A stretch of 64,000 bases of DNA from DASXKD01 sp963703605 (GCA_963703605.1 CAVPFC010000051.1:124001-188000), one strand, 5' to 3'. Counted from the first letter of the stretch, positions 7,945 through 16,507 are shown. Numbers and translations: made by a program. The notes: a model not told the origin generated them from the letters alone.

Positions 7945-8484
7945 TCAGGAGTTCCAGACCATCAGCACGAGGATGACCAGCCAGATCAGCGTGACGATCC
8001 CGGCCAGCGAGGCGATGCGGCCGCGTTCCACGTTCGCGACGTGAGCCTGCGCCGCCGGGGCGGAGCCGAGCGGGATGGCCCCGGCGTCGGGGGCGTCGGG
8101 CGCGTCCTCGTGCTCCTCGCCGGTGTGGTTCGCGGTGGCCAGCGCCTCGTGCTCGGCCACCGTATCCAGCGCGACGACCGCCTTGCGCTGGTCGCGCATG
8201 ATGAGCACCAGCAGGACCAGCGAGACCACGAACAGCGTCATCGCCGTGGAGACCCACGCTGAGCTGAGCTTTTTCAGCTCCTGCGCGGCCACGATGCCGA
8301 AAGCGAGAACGCCCAGTGAAGCGGCACCGAAGATCCTCGTCATCCGCAGCAGATAGCGCAGCACGGCGACGTTGCGGAGCCTGATGTACCGGGGAGTGGA
8401 CAAGATCGCGATACTGACCGGCCCAATGGCGAAGATGACAAAGGCTACGTGCAGCCAGATAACGAGCCGGTCGGTAAAGGACAT
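7945..8484 (-). CDS. DUF2269-like integral membrane protein
   Basis: The 179-residue sequence has four likely membrane helices: IWLHVAFVIFAIGPVSIAIL, the FGAASLGVLAFGIVAA region, MTLFVVSLVLLVLIM and the C-terminal IVTLIWLVILVLMVW. A hydrophilic acidic loop of about 50 residues (EHEDAPDAPDAG) precedes the last helix. The order and HVAFVIFAIGP opening resemble DUF2269 membrane proteins of unknown function. It converges with metB, and a hairpin at 8518-8552 separates it from the upstream small gene. Confidence 0.7.
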   Translation of the reverse strand: MSFTDRLVIWLHVAFVIFAIGPVSIAILSTPRYIRLRNVAVLRYLLRMTRIFGAASLGVLAFGIVAAQELKKLSSAWVSTAMTLFVVSLVLLVLIMRDQRKAVVALDTVAEHEALATANHTGEEHEDAPDAPDAGAIPLGSAPAAQAHVANVERGRIASLAGIVTLIWLVILVLMVWNS

Positions 8485-8517
8485 GAGCCGATCTTAGGGG
8501 GCAGGGGCGCGGACAGT

Positions 8518-8552
8518 CATGATCCCCTGGCACAGCGTGCCAGGGGATCATG
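8518..8552 (-). terminator. Perfect 15-bp hairpin between two membrane-protein genes
   Basis: The arms 8518-8532 and 8538-8552 (CATGATCCCCTGGCA and its complement) form an uninterrupted 15-bp stem with loop CAGCG. It lies 33 bp beyond the stop of the 8585-8893 gene and upstream of the DUF2269 gene. There is no T-run, as is common for actinobacterial hairpin terminators. Confidence 0.75.
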
Positions 8553-8584
8553 GTTTGGCTGGTTGGCCCGCTCAGAGAAGATCC

Positions 8585-8893
8585 TCAGGTGCCGGCGTTC
8601 ACTGGGGCCTGGTCCCGGCTGTCGTCCGAGGCGGCCCTGTTGCTCCGGTTCAGGAAGAACGCCGCTACCAGGCAGACGACCGCGACGACGATTGTGGCGA
8701 TGCCGTGCAGTGGACGGGTGGCGTGGGCCCGTGCGTACGGGTGGGTGATCTTGCCCATGAAGCTGGGCAGCGAATGCGCAGGCTCGACAAAGAAGATGAT
8801 GGCAGCGACGATCATCAGCACGGCGATCACTACCAGGACGATGACGCCAATCGTCTTGCCGGTCGACTTGCCGGACGCGCTAACAGAACTCAC
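8585..8893 (-). CDS. Small membrane protein, two helices, unknown function
   Basis: This gene predicts 102 residues with two membrane segments: VIVLVVIAVLMIVAAIIFFV near residue 20 and IATIVVAVVCLVAAFFL near residue 67, joined by a loop with HPYARAHATRPLHG. The N-terminus is Ser/Gly/Lys-rich. AGGAGGAAC directly precedes the ATG, a strong ribosome-binding site. I do not recognise the family. A strong terminator follows, so it is probably monocistronic. Confidence 0.75.
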   Translation of the reverse strand: MSSVSASGKSTGKTIGVIVLVVIAVLMIVAAIIFFVEPAHSLPSFMGKITHPYARAHATRPLHGIATIVVAVVCLVAAFFLNRSNRAASDDSRDQAPVNAGT

Positions 8894-9026
8894 ATGTTCC
8901 TCCTAGACAGATGTGCGGGCCTCGATCCGCCTGCCGCCGCACCGGCTCCGCTCATCAGGTGACTGCCGAACGCTACTACGGAAGGGGATGTGTGGGTGCG
9001 CGGTTGTCAAATGCTCCGTGGCAAAT

Positions 9027-11036
9027 CTATCGCCTACTCTTCCGGCGGGTGCGCAGAAAGTCGCGCACGACGAACTCCCCGAGCCGCTCCGGCTGGGCGC
9101 TCAGCACCCGCCCGCCGTTGCGCCTGGCGACCTCCTCGACAAAGGCGGTCAAGCGTTCGTCATCGACGAGCATAAAGATGTTCAACTGGGCCCGGCGCCT
9201 GGTCATCTTGTCAACCTCGGCGAGGGTCAGCTCGATGGTCTCCGGGGCCGGTGGCCAGTCGAACATGTAGTCGCCGTTGCGCATCAGGTGGGCGGTGGGC
9301 TCGCCGTCGGTGACGATCAGCACGATCGGGTCGTGCTCGGGCCGCTGGTCCAGGTAACGCCCGGCGAGCACCAGCGCGTGGTGCAGGTTGGTGCCCTTCA
9401 CCATGTCCCAGCCCAGCCCGGCCAGGTCGGTCTCCCGCAGCTCCCGCGCGTAGTTGGAGAACCCGATCACCTGGATGCTGTCCTGCGGGAAGCGGCTGCG
9501 GATCAGCGCGTGCAGGGCGAGCGCGGTCTGCTTCGCGATCCCCCAGGTTTCCCGCAGCGCCATCGAGTAGGACAGGTCGACCAGCAGGCATACGGCCGCC
9601 GAAGTGCGCCGTTCGGTCTCCCCGACCTCGAAGTCGGCCGCGGACAGGCGCACCCGGGGGTGCTCGCCGTGCTCGCCGTCCTCGCCGCCGGAGCGGTCGC
9701 CGGCGGCGTGCCGGACCGCGGCGGCGTCCCGCAGCAGCGCGTTCCGCACCGTGGCGGGGGTGTCGATCGCCTGCTCGTCGCCGAACTGCCACTCCCGGGT
9801 CGCCCCGGTGTACTCACCGGCCTGGCCCGCGTCGCGCTGGTCGTGATCCCCGAACCGGCCCTCGGGCAGGTCGGCGAAGATCCGGCGCAGCGCCGTCTCG
9901 CCGAGCCGGCGTACCGCCTTGGGGGTCAGCTCCAGCTTGCCGGCCTTGCGCTCCAGGTACCCCTGCCGCTCCAGTTCCCGTTCGATCTGGCGCAGCGCGT
10001 CCATGTCGTCCACGGCCTGCCGGCCGAGGGAGCGGCGGATCGCCTCCTCGTCGACGTCCTCGAGCCGGGCACCCGGGTACTCCTGGCCCAGCGCCGCTTC
10101 GAGCTCAGCCAGCTCGGCCAGGTCGGCGACGGCCGTGGTGGCGTCGGACAGCCCGAGCGGGGCATCGCCGGTCATCGACTCCTGCTGCCTGCCGCCCATG
10201 TCGATGTCGGGGCGCCGGGCCCGGAGCGCGTCGGAGAGCCTGGCCATCTCCGCCGCGAGCCCGGCGTCACCGAGCGCCTGCTGCATCAGGCCGGCCAGTT
10301 CGTCCTGCTGCTCGGGGGACAGCGACGACATCAGCCGCTGCGCGGCCATGGCCCGGCGGGCCAGCTGGTCGACCAGCTCCTCCAGGTTCGCGGGCCGCTC
10401 GGGGAACATGTCCCCGTACTTGGCCATGAACGCGTCGAAGTCCTCCTGGGTATGCTCGCCCCTGGCGTCGGCGTCCAGCATCCCGTTCAGGTCCGCCAGC
10501 ATGTCCTTGACCCGCTGCATTGCCTCGGGATCCGGGTTCTGGAGCACGTCCTTCATGCCGCGGAACTGGCTGTCCAGCACCTCCCGCCGCAGCAGGTCCT
10601 TGAGCTGCTCGAACGTTCCGCGTGCGGCGGCGGAGCGCCAGTCGTAGTCGGCCAGCCGCCGGATCGCCTGCGCCGTGTCGGCGGGGAGCGCGTCGAGTTC
10701 CGCCTCCCGCATCCGGGCGTCGTCGCTGGGATCGGGGAACAGCTCGGCCCGCTCCTGGCCGATCGCCGTGTCCAGCAGCGCGCGGGCCTGCTCCAGGATG
10801 CCGTCGAGGCGGCCGCGGCGGCGGATCTCCTCCCGCCGGTCCCGCACCCGGCCGAGCATGTCGTCCAGGCCCCGGCGTCCCTGGAGGCCGCGCCGGAGCA
10901 GATCCCGCAGGGCGGAGGCGGGGTCGGCGCCGCCGAGCACGGAGTCGCCAAGCTCGTCCAGCGCGCCCCGGGCGTCGTAGGGCGGCGCGAGCGGGTCCGG
11001 CCCATCTCGGTACGGACCGTACCGGTAATCAGCCAC
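9027..11036 (-). CDS. VWA-domain protein (chelatase/MoxR-partner type)
   Basis: The 669-residue protein is helical and charged over the first 450 residues and has a von Willebrand A domain at the C-terminus. The MIDAS motif is intact: DLSYS in CLLVDLSYSMALRE, a later Thr, and VTDGEPTAH. Such proteins work with a MoxR/ChlI-like AAA ATPase in metal insertion or chaperoning, and that ATPase is encoded directly upstream. The GTG at 11036 is preferred because GGAG lies upstream and the sequence YRYGPYRDGPDP is a sensible N-terminus. Longer starts would read through the duplicated repeat. Its start overlaps the stop of the 123-residue repeat ORF. The metal or client is unknown. Confidence 0.88.
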   Translation of the reverse strand: MADYRYGPYRDGPDPLAPPYDARGALDELGDSVLGGADPASALRDLLRRGLQGRRGLDDMLGRVRDRREEIRRRGRLDGILEQARALLDTAIGQERAELFPDPSDDARMREAELDALPADTAQAIRRLADYDWRSAAARGTFEQLKDLLRREVLDSQFRGMKDVLQNPDPEAMQRVKDMLADLNGMLDADARGEHTQEDFDAFMAKYGDMFPERPANLEELVDQLARRAMAAQRLMSSLSPEQQDELAGLMQQALGDAGLAAEMARLSDALRARRPDIDMGGRQQESMTGDAPLGLSDATTAVADLAELAELEAALGQEYPGARLEDVDEEAIRRSLGRQAVDDMDALRQIERELERQGYLERKAGKLELTPKAVRRLGETALRRIFADLPEGRFGDHDQRDAGQAGEYTGATREWQFGDEQAIDTPATVRNALLRDAAAVRHAAGDRSGGEDGEHGEHPRVRLSAADFEVGETERRTSAAVCLLVDLSYSMALRETWGIAKQTALALHALIRSRFPQDSIQVIGFSNYARELRETDLAGLGWDMVKGTNLHHALVLAGRYLDQRPEHDPIVLIVTDGEPTAHLMRNGDYMFDWPPAPETIELTLAEVDKMTRRRAQLNIFMLVDDERLTAFVEEVARRNGGRVLSAQPERLGEFVVRDFLRTRRKSRR

Positions 11037-11400
11037 GTCCCTGGCTCTCCTTTGTCTGCTCCCCTCGCGGGCGCTCGGCCGGGGCCTCGCTGGCTTCGGG
11101 AAGCTGGTCCTCGGCGCCGGGACACCGCAACGGCGCCTGGGGCGCCTTATGCGGCGTTGGGCCCGGCACCTGCGGCGTGTCATTTCCCGCCGTTCGGGTC
11201 GGCTGGTACTTTGTCTGCTCCCCTCGCGGGCGCTCGGCCGGGGCCTCGCTGGCTTCGGGAAGCTGGTCCTCGGCGCCGGGACACCGCAACGGCGCCTGGG
11301 GCTGCGTCGTGCCGGAGGCACGCCGACTAGCACTATGCGGCGTTGGGCCCGGCACCTGCGGCGTGTTATTTCCCGCCGTTCGGGTCGGCTGGTACTTCAT
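11029..11400 (-). CDS. Small repeat-encoded ORF nested between AAA and VWA genes
   Basis: This frame gives 123 residues made almost entirely of two copies of one module: KYQPTRTAGN, then TPQVPGPTPH, then APLRCPGAEDQLPEASEAPA. Its ATG overlaps the AAA stop (ATGA) and its stop overlaps the VWA start, so translation could pass through all three genes without a gap. It has one Cys per module and no membrane segment. I know of no family. It may be a real coupled small protein, or an open frame kept so that the inserted repeat does not uncouple AAA from VWA. Confidence 0.45.
   Translation of the reverse strand: MKYQPTRTAGNNTPQVPGPTPHSASRRASGTTQPQAPLRCPGAEDQLPEASEAPAERPRGEQTKYQPTRTAGNDTPQVPGPTPHKAPQAPLRCPGAEDQLPEASEAPAERPRGEQTKESQGRG
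11051..11209 (-). repeat. Junction repeat, tandem copy A
   Basis: This copy is nearly identical to copy B at 11210-11395 along the shared 157 bp or so. Both run from TTTGTCTGCTCCCCTCGCGG to TTCGGGTCGGCTGGTAC, with one clear substitution (GTGTCATT versus GTGTTATT). It is the reverse complement of the block in metB at 6656-6781. Confidence 0.9.
11210..11395 (-). repeat. Junction repeat, tandem copy B with extra 27-30 bp
   Basis: This copy abuts the AAA stop codon. It matches copy A but carries an additional segment of about 28 bp (11303-11332) containing GTGCCGGAGGCACGCCG. That sub-block is also seen, as GCCTCCGGCACGAC, in the DUF501/ppx copy at about 411-424. This supports a modular repeat family rather than simple local duplication. 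Confidence 0.9.
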
Positions 11401-12845
11401 GTGCGGTACACGGTGCTGTCGCCGACCGTGTCCTTCGACAGGCGGCGCATCAGGTAGAGGCCTTCGAGGGCGAACTCGACCGCCGCGGCCGGGTGCCCCA
11501 GCGACTCGCTGACGTCCATGCCGAGGCGCTGCATGATCTTGCCCAGGCCGGGTACCTCGCCGATCCGGCCCAGCAGGTCGGCGGCGGGCACCAGCTCGCC
11601 GGTCTCCACCGTGCCGCCGCCCTCGAACAGGGCGAGCAGGCCGCTCATGTCGGCGGTGCCGAGGCGGGCCCGGAAGGTGTCCGCGGTGGCCCGGCGCAGC
11701 AGGTGCTCGAGCACCTCCTGCTCCCTGCCTTCCTCGCTGACCTCGAACTCGACCTTGCCGCGCAGGCTGGTCACCACCGGCGGCAGGTCGCAGATCCGGA
11801 CCACGGGGCGCTCCTCCCCGGTCAGCGCCGCGCGGCGCACCGCGCCCGCGGCGGCCGACTCGGTGGCGGCGATGGCGAACCGGGCCGACACCCCCGAGCG
11901 CGAGTCGACGGCGGGGGAGGCCCGCACCAGCCGGGTGAACCGCGCGACCACCTCGACGATGTGGCCGGGCAGCGCCGCACCGGCGTCGGAGCCGTCGGCG
12001 GCGATCTGCGCTTCCTGGTGGATGAGCGCCAGTTCGTCGCTCAGCGACGGCGGGTAGTGGGTGCGGATCTCGGCGCCGAAGCGGTCCTTCAGCGGGGTGA
12101 TGATCCGGCCGCGGCTGGTGTAGTCCTCGGGGTTCGCGCTGGCCACCAGGATCAGGTCCAGCGGCAGCCGCAGCGCGTAGCCGCGGACCCCGATGTCCCG
12201 CTCCTCGAGCACGTTCAAGAGCGCCACCTGGATGCGCTCCGCGAGGTCGGGCAGCTCGTTCAGGCAGAACACGCCGCGGTTGGTGCGCGGCACGAGCCCG
12301 AAGTGGATCGTCTCCGGGTCACCCAGCGTCCTGCCCTCGGCGACCTTCACCGGGTCGATGTCGCCGATCAGGTCGCCGACGCTGGTGTCCGGGGTGGCCA
12401 GCTTCTCGCCGTAGCGGTCGCTGCGGTGCCGCCACGTCACCGGGAGGGCGTCGCCCTGCTCGGCGGCGAGCCGCTGACAGCGGGCGCAGACCGGGTGATA
12501 GGGATGGTCGTTGATCTCGCAGCCCGCCACCGCTGGCGTCCACTCATCCAGCAGCTCCGGCAGGGTCCTGATGAGGCGCGTCTTGCCCTGGCCACGCTCA
12601 CCGAGCAGCATCGTGTCGTGCCCGGCCAACAGCGCCCGCTCCAGGTTCGGGACCACGGTCTGGTCGAACCCGATGATCCCCGGGAATCTCTCCTCGCCCG
12701 CGCGCATCCTGGCCAGCAGGTTGCGCCGGATCTCGTCCTTGACGGTTTCGTAGGTGTGCCCGCTGGCGCGCAGTTCCCCCAGGGTCGCTATCCCAGGAGG
12801 GGGAGTGGCGGCGGCGGCGTTGTGTGTCTGGTTGTCTGAGTGCAC
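11397..12845 (-). CDS. AAA ATPase, magnesium-chelatase (ChlI)/MoxR-like
   Basis: This is a 482-residue AAA+ protein. Walker A is GERGQGKT, and the Walker B region reads VFCLNELPDL. Sensor and arginine-finger segments are SANPEDYTSRGRIITPLKDRFG. A Cys pair (CARC) and CEINDHPYHPVC suggest a metal-binding insert near residue 100. It is paired with the downstream VWA gene, as in chelatase and MoxR systems. The GTG at 12845 is preferred: CATACT lies eight bases upstream on the minus strand, which would give a leaderless mRNA. ATG at 12866 is an alternative that adds seven residues. It diverges from the ROK kinase across a G-rich repeat. Confidence 0.85.
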   Translation of the reverse strand: MHSDNQTHNAAAATPPPGIATLGELRASGHTYETVKDEIRRNLLARMRAGEERFPGIIGFDQTVVPNLERALLAGHDTMLLGERGQGKTRLIRTLPELLDEWTPAVAGCEINDHPYHPVCARCQRLAAEQGDALPVTWRHRSDRYGEKLATPDTSVGDLIGDIDPVKVAEGRTLGDPETIHFGLVPRTNRGVFCLNELPDLAERIQVALLNVLEERDIGVRGYALRLPLDLILVASANPEDYTSRGRIITPLKDRFGAEIRTHYPPSLSDELALIHQEAQIAADGSDAGAALPGHIVEVVARFTRLVRASPAVDSRSGVSARFAIAATESAAAGAVRRAALTGEERPVVRICDLPPVVTSLRGKVEFEVSEEGREQEVLEHLLRRATADTFRARLGTADMSGLLALFEGGGTVETGELVPAADLLGRIGEVPGLGKIMQRLGMDVSESLGHPAAAVEFALEGLYLMRRLSKDTVGDSTVYRT

Positions 12846-12892
12846 CGTTCGACAGTATGTCCACATGGGCCGGGATGACACACCGGCCGGGC

Positions 12893-13122
12893 GTCGAGCG
12901 GCGGCGGGCGCGGGTCGGGGCCGGGCGCAGGCCGGGGCCGGGAGGAACAGAGCGCGGGGGCGGGGAGAACAGAGCGCGGGGGCGGAAGTGCAGAGCGGGG
13001 GCGGGCGCAGGCCGGGGGCGGGCGCAGGCCGGGGGCGGGCGCGAAGCGCGGGGGCGGGAAGAGCAGAGCGCGGGGGTGGGAAGAGCAGAGCGCGGGGGCG
13101 GGAAGGGCAGAGTGGCGGCCGG
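12893..13122 (+). repeat. G-rich imperfect tandem repeat in a divergent promoter region
   Basis: This tract consists of units such as GGGGGCGGGCGCAGGCC and GGGGGCGGGAAGAGCAGAGC, at least ten in a row and best conserved from 12980 to 13122. The plus strand has many G3-G5 runs and should form G-quadruplexes. It fills nearly all the space between the AAA start and the ROK start. A close copy of its best-conserved part occurs at 62845-62937. Confidence 0.85.
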
Positions 13123-13133
13123 GAGGCGAGGCA

Positions 13134-14090
13134 ATGGCTGGTGCGGAACCGGTGCTCGCGATCGATGTCGGCGGCACCAAGGTGGCCGCGGGGCTGGTCG
13201 AGCCCGGCGGGCGGCTGGCCTCGTGGGCGCAAACGGAAACCCCTCGCGGGCTCGACGCCGAACAGCTCTGGCGAACGCTGGACGCCCTGCTCACCCGGGT
13301 CCTCGCCGACGAGCGCGTAGACCCGGCGAGTGGTCTGGCCGGGGTGGGTGTGGGCTGCGGCGGGCCGATGGAGTGGCCCGCGGGCCGGGTCTCGCCGCTG
13401 AACATCCCGGCATGGCGGTCGTTTCCGCTGCGCGAACGGCTGCAAGAGCTGTTCCCCGGGCTCCCGGTGCGGCTGCACAACGACGCCATCTGCATGGCCG
13501 CGGGCGAGCACTGGCGGGGGGCCGGCCGGGGCTGCCGCACGATGCTCGGCATGGTGGTGTCGACCGGCGTCGGCGGCGGTCTGGTGCTGGACGGGAGGCT
13601 CATCAACGGGGCGACCGGGAACGCCGGCCACATCGGGCACGTCGTGGTGGACCCCGAAGGCCCGAACTGCGCGTGCGGCGGGCGCGGCTGTGTGGAGGCG
13701 ATCGCCAGGGGGCCCGCGCTCGCCGCGTGGGCTCAGGCCGAGGGGTGGCGGCCCGGCCAGCCGTGGGCGACCGCCAAGGACCTTGCCGACGACGCCGCGC
13801 AGGGCCATCCGCTCGGCGTGGCCGCGCTGCGGCGGGCCGGGCGGGCGCTGGGCATCGGCATCGCGTCCGCCGCCCACCTGTGCGACCTGGAGGTGGTCGC
13901 CATCGGCGGCGGGCTCGCCCAGGCGGGCTCGCTGCTGTTCGACCCGCTGGAAGAGGCGCTGCGCAGGCACGTGGGGCTCACCTACGCGCGGGACGTCCGC
14001 GTGGTCCCCGCCGGGCTTGGCCAGAGCGCGGGCCTGATCGGGGCGGCGGCGCTGCTGTTCGCGGCCGACCGGTACTGGGCCGGGGAGTGA
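13134..14090 (+). CDS. ROK family kinase (glucokinase-like)
   Basis: The protein has 318 residues. The N-terminal phosphate loop is AIDVGGTKVAAGL. The ROK zinc motif CACGGRGC lies at about residue 182, after the conserved GHIGHVV. HNDAICMAAGEHWRG and STGVGGGLVL are also intact. This points to ATP-dependent phosphorylation of glucose or a related hexose; it has no DNA-binding domain, so it is an enzyme rather than a repressor. GGGAGGCGAGGCA precedes the ATG. The start lies directly beyond the G-rich repeat, which may affect expression. Confidence 0.88.
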   Translation: MAGAEPVLAIDVGGTKVAAGLVEPGGRLASWAQTETPRGLDAEQLWRTLDALLTRVLADERVDPASGLAGVGVGCGGPMEWPAGRVSPLNIPAWRSFPLRERLQELFPGLPVRLHNDAICMAAGEHWRGAGRGCRTMLGMVVSTGVGGGLVLDGRLINGATGNAGHIGHVVVDPEGPNCACGGRGCVEAIARGPALAAWAQAEGWRPGQPWATAKDLADDAAQGHPLGVAALRRAGRALGIGIASAAHLCDLEVVAIGGGLAQAGSLLFDPLEEALRRHVGLTYARDVRVVPAGLGQSAGLIGAAALLFAADRYWAGE

Positions 14091-14142
14091 GCGGCCCGCG
14101 GGGCCGGCTTGCACGGCGCGCGCTGAGTGCGACACTGCTCGC

Positions 14143-15360
14143 ATGACGACCTCTCTTCGGGTTCGCCCCAGCGACGTGGCCCGCGCGCGGGAACTGCTGC
14201 GCGAGGTCGTCTCGCCCACCCCGCTGATGCACTCCCGCGTCCTGTCCGAGCGCATCGGCGGCCCGGTGTACCTCAAGTGCGAGAACTTGCAGCGCACCGG
14301 GTCATTCAAGGCCCGCGGCTCCTACGTGCGGATCAGCAGGCTGACCCCGGCCGAGCGGGCCCGCGGCGTGGTGGCCGCGAGCGCGGGCAACCACGCTCAG
14401 GGCGTCGCGTTCGCCGCCGCGCGGCTGGGCACCACGGCGACCGTGATCATGCCGACCGGGACCCCGCTGCCCAAGATCGAGGCCACCCGCGGCTACGGGG
14501 CCAACGTGATCCTGACCGGCACCTCGGTCGAAGACGTGCTGGAGGCGGCGCTGGCCTACGCCGACGAGCACGGGGCGGTGTTCATCCACCCGTTCGACCA
14601 TCCGGACATCGTGGCCGGCCAGGGCACCGTCGGGCTGGAGATCATGGAGCAGTGCCCGGAGGTGCGCACCATCACGGCGCCGGTGGGCGGCGGCGGGCTC
14701 GCGTCCGGGATCGCGGTGGCCACGCAGGCGGCCAGCCCCGCCATCCGCTTGATCGGGGTGCAGGCCGAGGCGATGGCCCCGCTGCCCGCCTCGCTCGCGG
14801 CCGGGCACCCGGTCCGGGTCGAGCCGGGGTCCACGATGGCCGACGGCATCGCGGTCGCCGTGCCCGGCGAGATCTGCTACCTGATCCTGGCCGGGCTGGC
14901 CGCCAGGTGCGTGACGGTCTCCGAGGAGAACCTGTCCCGGGCGCTGCTGCTGTGCCTGGAGCGAGCCAAGCAGCTCGTGGAGCCGGCCGGCGCGGCCGCG
15001 GTCGCGGCGCTCCTCGAGCACCCGGATGCGATCGAGCCGCCCGTGGTCGCGATCTTGTCCGGCGGCAACATCGACCCGCTCCTGCTGTCCAAGGTGCTGC
15101 GGCACGGCCTGTCCGCGGCGGGGCGCTACCTCATGTTCCGGTGCCGGCTGCCGGACCGCCCCGGGGCGCTGGCCACGCTGCTCGGCGCGGTGGCGGACCT
15201 TGGCGCCAACGTGCTCGACGTGGCGCATGAACGGGTGGCGCCGCGGCTGCTGGTGGACGAGGCGGAGGTCTTCCTTCAGGTGGAGACGCGCGGCCCCAGC
15301 CACTGCGACGAGGTGATCAGCAAGCTCCGCAAGGCCGGCTACACCCTCAACTTCGGCTGA
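14143..15360 (+). CDS. ilvA: Threonine ammonia-lyase with C-terminal ACT domain
   Basis: This 405-residue PLP enzyme deaminates threonine to 2-oxobutyrate. The PLP lysine is in QRTGSFKARG, the SAGNHAQGVAFA loop and the VGGGGLASG phosphate cup are intact, and SGGNIDPLL is near the end of the catalytic domain. Residues 325-405 (FRCRLPDRPGALATLLG onward) form a single ACT domain, as in the short allosteric form. This is shorter than the two-ACT biosynthetic IlvA. It follows the ROK kinase by 52 bp and may share its transcript. Both biosynthetic and catabolic roles are possible. Confidence 0.9.
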   Translation: MTTSLRVRPSDVARARELLREVVSPTPLMHSRVLSERIGGPVYLKCENLQRTGSFKARGSYVRISRLTPAERARGVVAASAGNHAQGVAFAAARLGTTATVIMPTGTPLPKIEATRGYGANVILTGTSVEDVLEAALAYADEHGAVFIHPFDHPDIVAGQGTVGLEIMEQCPEVRTITAPVGGGGLASGIAVATQAASPAIRLIGVQAEAMAPLPASLAAGHPVRVEPGSTMADGIAVAVPGEICYLILAGLAARCVTVSEENLSRALLLCLERAKQLVEPAGAAAVAALLEHPDAIEPPVVAILSGGNIDPLLLSKVLRHGLSAAGRYLMFRCRLPDRPGALATLLGAVADLGANVLDVAHERVAPRLLVDEAEVFLQVETRGPSHCDEVISKLRKAGYTLNFG

Positions 15361-15388
15361 CCGGAACCCGTCCGCCGCCGGAGGGGTG

Positions 15389-16507
15389 TCAGAGGTTGCC
15401 GCGGCGGGCCTGCTCGCGCTCGATCGCCTCGAACAGCGCCTTGAAGTTGCCCTTGCCGAAGCCCTGGGAGCCGTGCCGCTCGATCAGCTCGAAGAACACC
15501 GTGGGCCGGTCCTGCACCGGCTTGGTGAAGATCTGGAGCAGGTAGCCGTCCTCGTCCCGGTCGGCGAGGATGCGCAGCTCGGCGAGCTCGGCCAGCGGCA
15601 CCCGGGTCTGGCCGACCCAGCCGCCCAGCTCCTCGTAGTAGGTGTCCGGCGTGTCGAGGAACTCCATCCCGGCCGCCTTCATCGCGCGCACGGTGGCCAC
15701 GATGTCGTCCGTGGCCAGCGCGATGTGCTGGACGCCGGGGCCGCCGTAGAACTCCAGGTACTCGTCGATCTGGGACTTCTTCTTGCCCGGCGCGGGCTCG
15801 TTGATCGGGAACTTGACCTTGCGCGAGCCGTCCGCGACCACCTTGCTCATCAGCGCGGAGTACTCGGTGGCGATGTCGTCACCGACGAACTCCTTCATGT
15901 TGGTGAACCCCATCGCCCGGCGGTAGAACCCGGTCCACTCGTCCATGTGGCCGAGTTCCACGTTGCCCACGCAGTGGTCGATCTCGGTGAAGAACGGCCG
16001 GGCGGGCGGGGCGACGATGGGCTCGGCCGCCACGTACCCGGGCAGGTACGGGCCGGAGTAGTTGTCGCGCTCCACCAGCGTGTGGACGGTGTCGCCGTAG
16101 GTGGCCAGCCGCGCCAGCACCACCTTGCCGTACTCGTCCTCGAAGGTCTGCGGGGCGGCCAGGCCGCGGGCCCCGCGCGCGGTCGCGTACTCGAACGCCT
16201 CCTCCGCGCTGGTGACCCCCATGGCCAGGTCGGTCACCCCGTCCCCGTGCGCGGCCACGTGCGCGCCGAGCTGCGTGCCCGCCCGGACCGGCCCGCGCAG
16301 CACGAACCGGGCCTCCCCGGACTGGAGCACGTAGGCCGCCTCGTCGCGGCTTCCGGTTTCCGGGCCCCGGTAGGCGACGCAGCGCATGCCGAAGGCGGTG
16401 GAGTAGTAGTGCGCGGCCTGGCGCGCGTTGCCGACCGCGAAGACCACCGCGTCCATCCCGGTGACGCCGAAGCCGTCCGCCGTGCCCTGCCAGCCGTTGT
16501 CCGTCAC
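15389..16507 (-). CDS. hppD: 4-hydroxyphenylpyruvate dioxygenase
   Basis: The protein has 372 residues in two vicinal-oxygen-chelate halves and converts 4-hydroxyphenylpyruvate to homogentisate in tyrosine breakdown. The iron ligands are visible as His in DHCVGNV, His in QHIALATDD and Glu in FFELIERHG. GMDAVVFAVGNARQAAHYY marks the N-terminal half. GTG at 16507 is preferred: GGGGAGCGGGACC precedes it and the resulting N-terminal length fits actinobacterial HppD. ATG at 16573 would add 22 unlikely residues. The gene diverges from an AsnC-type regulator, a common arrangement, which suggests that regulator controls it. Confidence 0.93.
   Translation of the reverse strand: MTDNGWQGTADGFGVTGMDAVVFAVGNARQAAHYYSTAFGMRCVAYRGPETGSRDEAAYVLQSGEARFVLRGPVRAGTQLGAHVAAHGDGVTDLAMGVTSAEEAFEYATARGARGLAAPQTFEDEYGKVVLARLATYGDTVHTLVERDNYSGPYLPGYVAAEPIVAPPARPFFTEIDHCVGNVELGHMDEWTGFYRRAMGFTNMKEFVGDDIATEYSALMSKVVADGSRKVKFPINEPAPGKKKSQIDEYLEFYGGPGVQHIALATDDIVATVRAMKAAGMEFLDTPDTYYEELGGWVGQTRVPLAELAELRILADRDEDGYLLQIFTKPVQDRPTVFFELIERHGSQGFGKGNFKALFEAIEREQARRGNL

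Noticed and set aside
11397..14309. Extension of the AAA protein to about 970 residues upstream of 12845
   Set aside because: The extra sequence is low-complexity translation of the G-rich repeat and the antisense of the ROK gene.
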